NCBI GenBank assembly: GCA_965218985.1
Contig: CBDCMP010000007.1
Span: 1,364,001-1,428,000, forward strand
DNA: 64,000 bases
Direction: 5' to 3'
Source of the DNA: Pseudopedobacter sp965218985
GTDB lineage: Bacteria > Bacteroidota > Bacteroidia > Sphingobacteriales > Sphingobacteriaceae
Part shown: in pieces, positions 62,922 through 64,000 of the stretch
Layout: each line of letters opens with the position of its first letter
Position numbering within the stretch: the first letter of the stretch is position 1
Notes under the pieces: model-generated
The model's input: only the letters and a program-made list of their open reading frames with translations
What the model was told of the DNA's origin: nothing
The model's database searches: none
Made by a program: the position numbers and the translations under genes

Positions 62922-63563
62922 TCAGGCTACAGTAAGATTCAAGATAATAAAAAACACGAATTGGCAAATTAACAAGGTCAAAGCTGTCTGATTATCTTTT
63001 TTGAATTTAAATCCCTCATAAACTCTTAACATCAAAAATGCTGCTAAAAACCATGCGATGTAATTTTGCACGGGAATGTGCCCAAAATCCCAGCTCCAAT
63101 AATCGAACCTTATGGCAACAGGTTCCAGTAAAAAATCGAACACCACCAAAATCCCAGCTCCCACAGCCGCTTTGAGATTTTTACTTAACTCCAGGCACCT
63201 ATCCATAACCGATCCCATGCTAAAGATCAATATCATCCAGTTTACCCCTATGATTAATGGGACTTCAAAAATTTTGAATCCTAAGGTCTCTCCATAATGA
63301 TAATGTCCAAATATAACTCCGGTTTGCACTCCGGCGATCTCCAGCATCACACCAACTGCGATGAAGGTAAAAACACCAATCCATAGATTTTTATTGAAAT
63401 CAGTTTGATTGGCCAGGAGTATCAACGCCATTAACAACAGGTGAAAAGGTACAAAAGAAAGAAAAAAGTCAATTCGCCCGGGCAGCATGAAACCGATCAA
63501 ACCAACCAGGTGAAATATGATGATGAATAGAATGGACAGCAAAGGCTTATTTAAATAGCTCAT
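62922..63563 (-). CDS. CruF-like carotenoid biosynthesis protein
   Basis: Membrane protein of the DUF422/CruF family, often a carotenoid hydratase. I use the ATG at 63563 (MSYLNKPLLS), which overlaps the upstream glycosyltransferase stop as ATGA; a longer frame would overlap it by 28 bp. Seven or so helices are visible. Conserved parts are EIAGVQTGVIFGHYHYGETL then VPLIIGVNWMILIFSMGSVM, and DFLLEPVAIRFDYWSWD. About 213 aa. Confidence 0.9.
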   Translation of the reverse strand: MSYLNKPLLSILFIIIFHLVGLIGFMLPGRIDFFLSFVPFHLLLMALILLANQTDFNKNLWIGVFTFIAVGVMLEIAGVQTGVIFGHYHYGETLGFKIFEVPLIIGVNWMILIFSMGSVMDRCLELSKNLKAAVGAGILVVFDFLLEPVAIRFDYWSWDFGHIPVQNYIAWFLAAFLMLRVYEGFKFKKDNQTALTLLICQFVFFIILNLTVA

Positions 63564-64000
63564 GTATGGATGGTCCTTCCTTTCCATACCAGGGTTTTAC
63601 CAATTGATTTTTTTATGGAGAGGAAAGCGATGAAAAACAAAGAGATCATTTGCAGGATATGAAGAAATATATTCATTAAAACATTTTGCCCGGACAATAA
63701 TGAAATCATTATTCTGCTGAAGATGATTAAAATTAAAGCGAAATAAAACAATTGGAAATTTAAGAATAAAAGGATGAGGACTGGCCCGAACAACACCAGT
63801 GTCAAATAGGTGATCAAGCCAAGAACACTTCCTCCAAAACCAGCCAGCAAATTTTTACTGAACCCGTTCAACCCTTCTTTGTAACTTTTATACATCCTGC
63901 AATAAATGAAACCATTTGCCAATAAAGCCTCTCCGTTTAAGCCTTTTTGCTTCACTCTTTTCATGATCTCCACATCTTCCACCACCTTCTCCTTCACCTG
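63560..64000 (-). CDS. family 2 glycosyltransferase, C-terminal part (CruC-like)
   Basis: The 3' end of a gene that runs off the window. The visible 146 residues begin KVVEDVEIMKRVKQKGLNGE, with the acceptor-site ED of GT2 enzymes, and continue through two to three membrane helices (about 47-75, 80-98 and 108-128). In Bacteroidota this gene type neighbours CruF and is called CruC, acting on carotenoid glycosylation. The missing N-terminus would hold the nucleotide-binding domain. Overlaps cruF by 4 bp. Confidence 0.75.
   Translation of the reverse strand, partial: QVKEKVVEDVEIMKRVKQKGLNGEALLANGFIYCRMYKSYKEGLNGFSKNLLAGFGGSVLGLITYLTLVLFGPVLILLFLNFQLFYFALILIIFSRIMISLLSGQNVLMNIFLHILQMISLFFIAFLSIKKSIGKTLVWKGRTIHT

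Noticed and set aside
1..64000. CRISPR arrays, rRNA genes, intact insertion sequences
   Set aside because: No regular spacer-repeat pattern, no rRNA sequence and no complete transposase was seen.

Overview
The window looks like a chromosomal segment of a Bacteroidota member of the Sphingobacteriaceae type (Pedobacter-like). It is AT-rich and lacks Shine-Dalgarno sites. One promoter fits the Bacteroidota TTG-N20-TAnnTTTG pattern exactly. The lineage is also suggested by an AraR of the Nudix type, an IPExxxVDY protein, DUF4407, DUF6600 and DUF2911 proteins, and a carotenoid cluster with CrtW and a CruF-like protein. The assignment is an inference from gene content.

Layout. 1-14.4 kb is an L-arabinose/arabinan locus. 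On the plus strand lie a decayed GNAT gene, a GH127-type beta-L-arabinofuranosidase, a truncated paralogue, a GH146 enzyme, a lipoprotein aldose epimerase, a GH51 alpha-L-arabinofuranosidase and a GH43-like enzyme. Convergent on the minus strand is araB-araD-araA-araR. Exported enzymes release and epimerise arabinose, AraA/B/D convert it to xylulose 5-phosphate, and AraR is the likely arabinose-responsive repressor. 14.5-17.3 kb is a scar with an integrase relic and two GC-richer membrane-protein genes (AI-2E family, DUF421). 17.4-31.3 kb is housekeeping (RsmI-like, miaE, nadD, MscS channel, gmk, yicC, rnc, fabF, acpP) with a decayed ParDE/RelBE-like module and an intact hicB-hicA pair. 31.3-36.8 kb holds pyk, a frameshifted STAS-like gene, an esterase, tadA, sod and an SMP-30 protein. 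36.9-47.5 kb holds a DoxX protein, the ATP-grasp/alpha-E/transglutaminase operon, DUF2911, an ECF sigma/anti-sigma pair, a histidine kinase operon, an SPFH protein and a rhodanese. 47.8-54.6 kb holds DUF4407, a very unusual tRNA-like gene, an Lrp regulator, an AI-2E protein, a DEAD-box helicase and an ABC permease. 54.7-60.1 kb is nucleotide-sugar and envelope metabolism (capsule phosphatase, rfbB, galE, uxs, waaA). 60.1-64.0 kb holds hemH, crtW, ispH, a CruF-like protein and the end of a glycosyltransferase.

Most notable. (1) The tRNA-like gene at 49112-49223 has a leucine-type D arm, an apparent GUC anticodon, a pyrimidine at position 37 and a variable region of about 43 nt. It has its own promoter and a downstream hairpin. 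(2) A roughly 109-bp repeat family has three copies, one of them inside the araBDA operon. (3) There are several gene relics: GNAT, integrase, toxin-antitoxin, GH146 and STAS-like. (4) A degenerate flavoprotein monooxygenase is translationally coupled to an RsmI-like gene. I found no CRISPR array, intact insertion sequence or rRNA gene.
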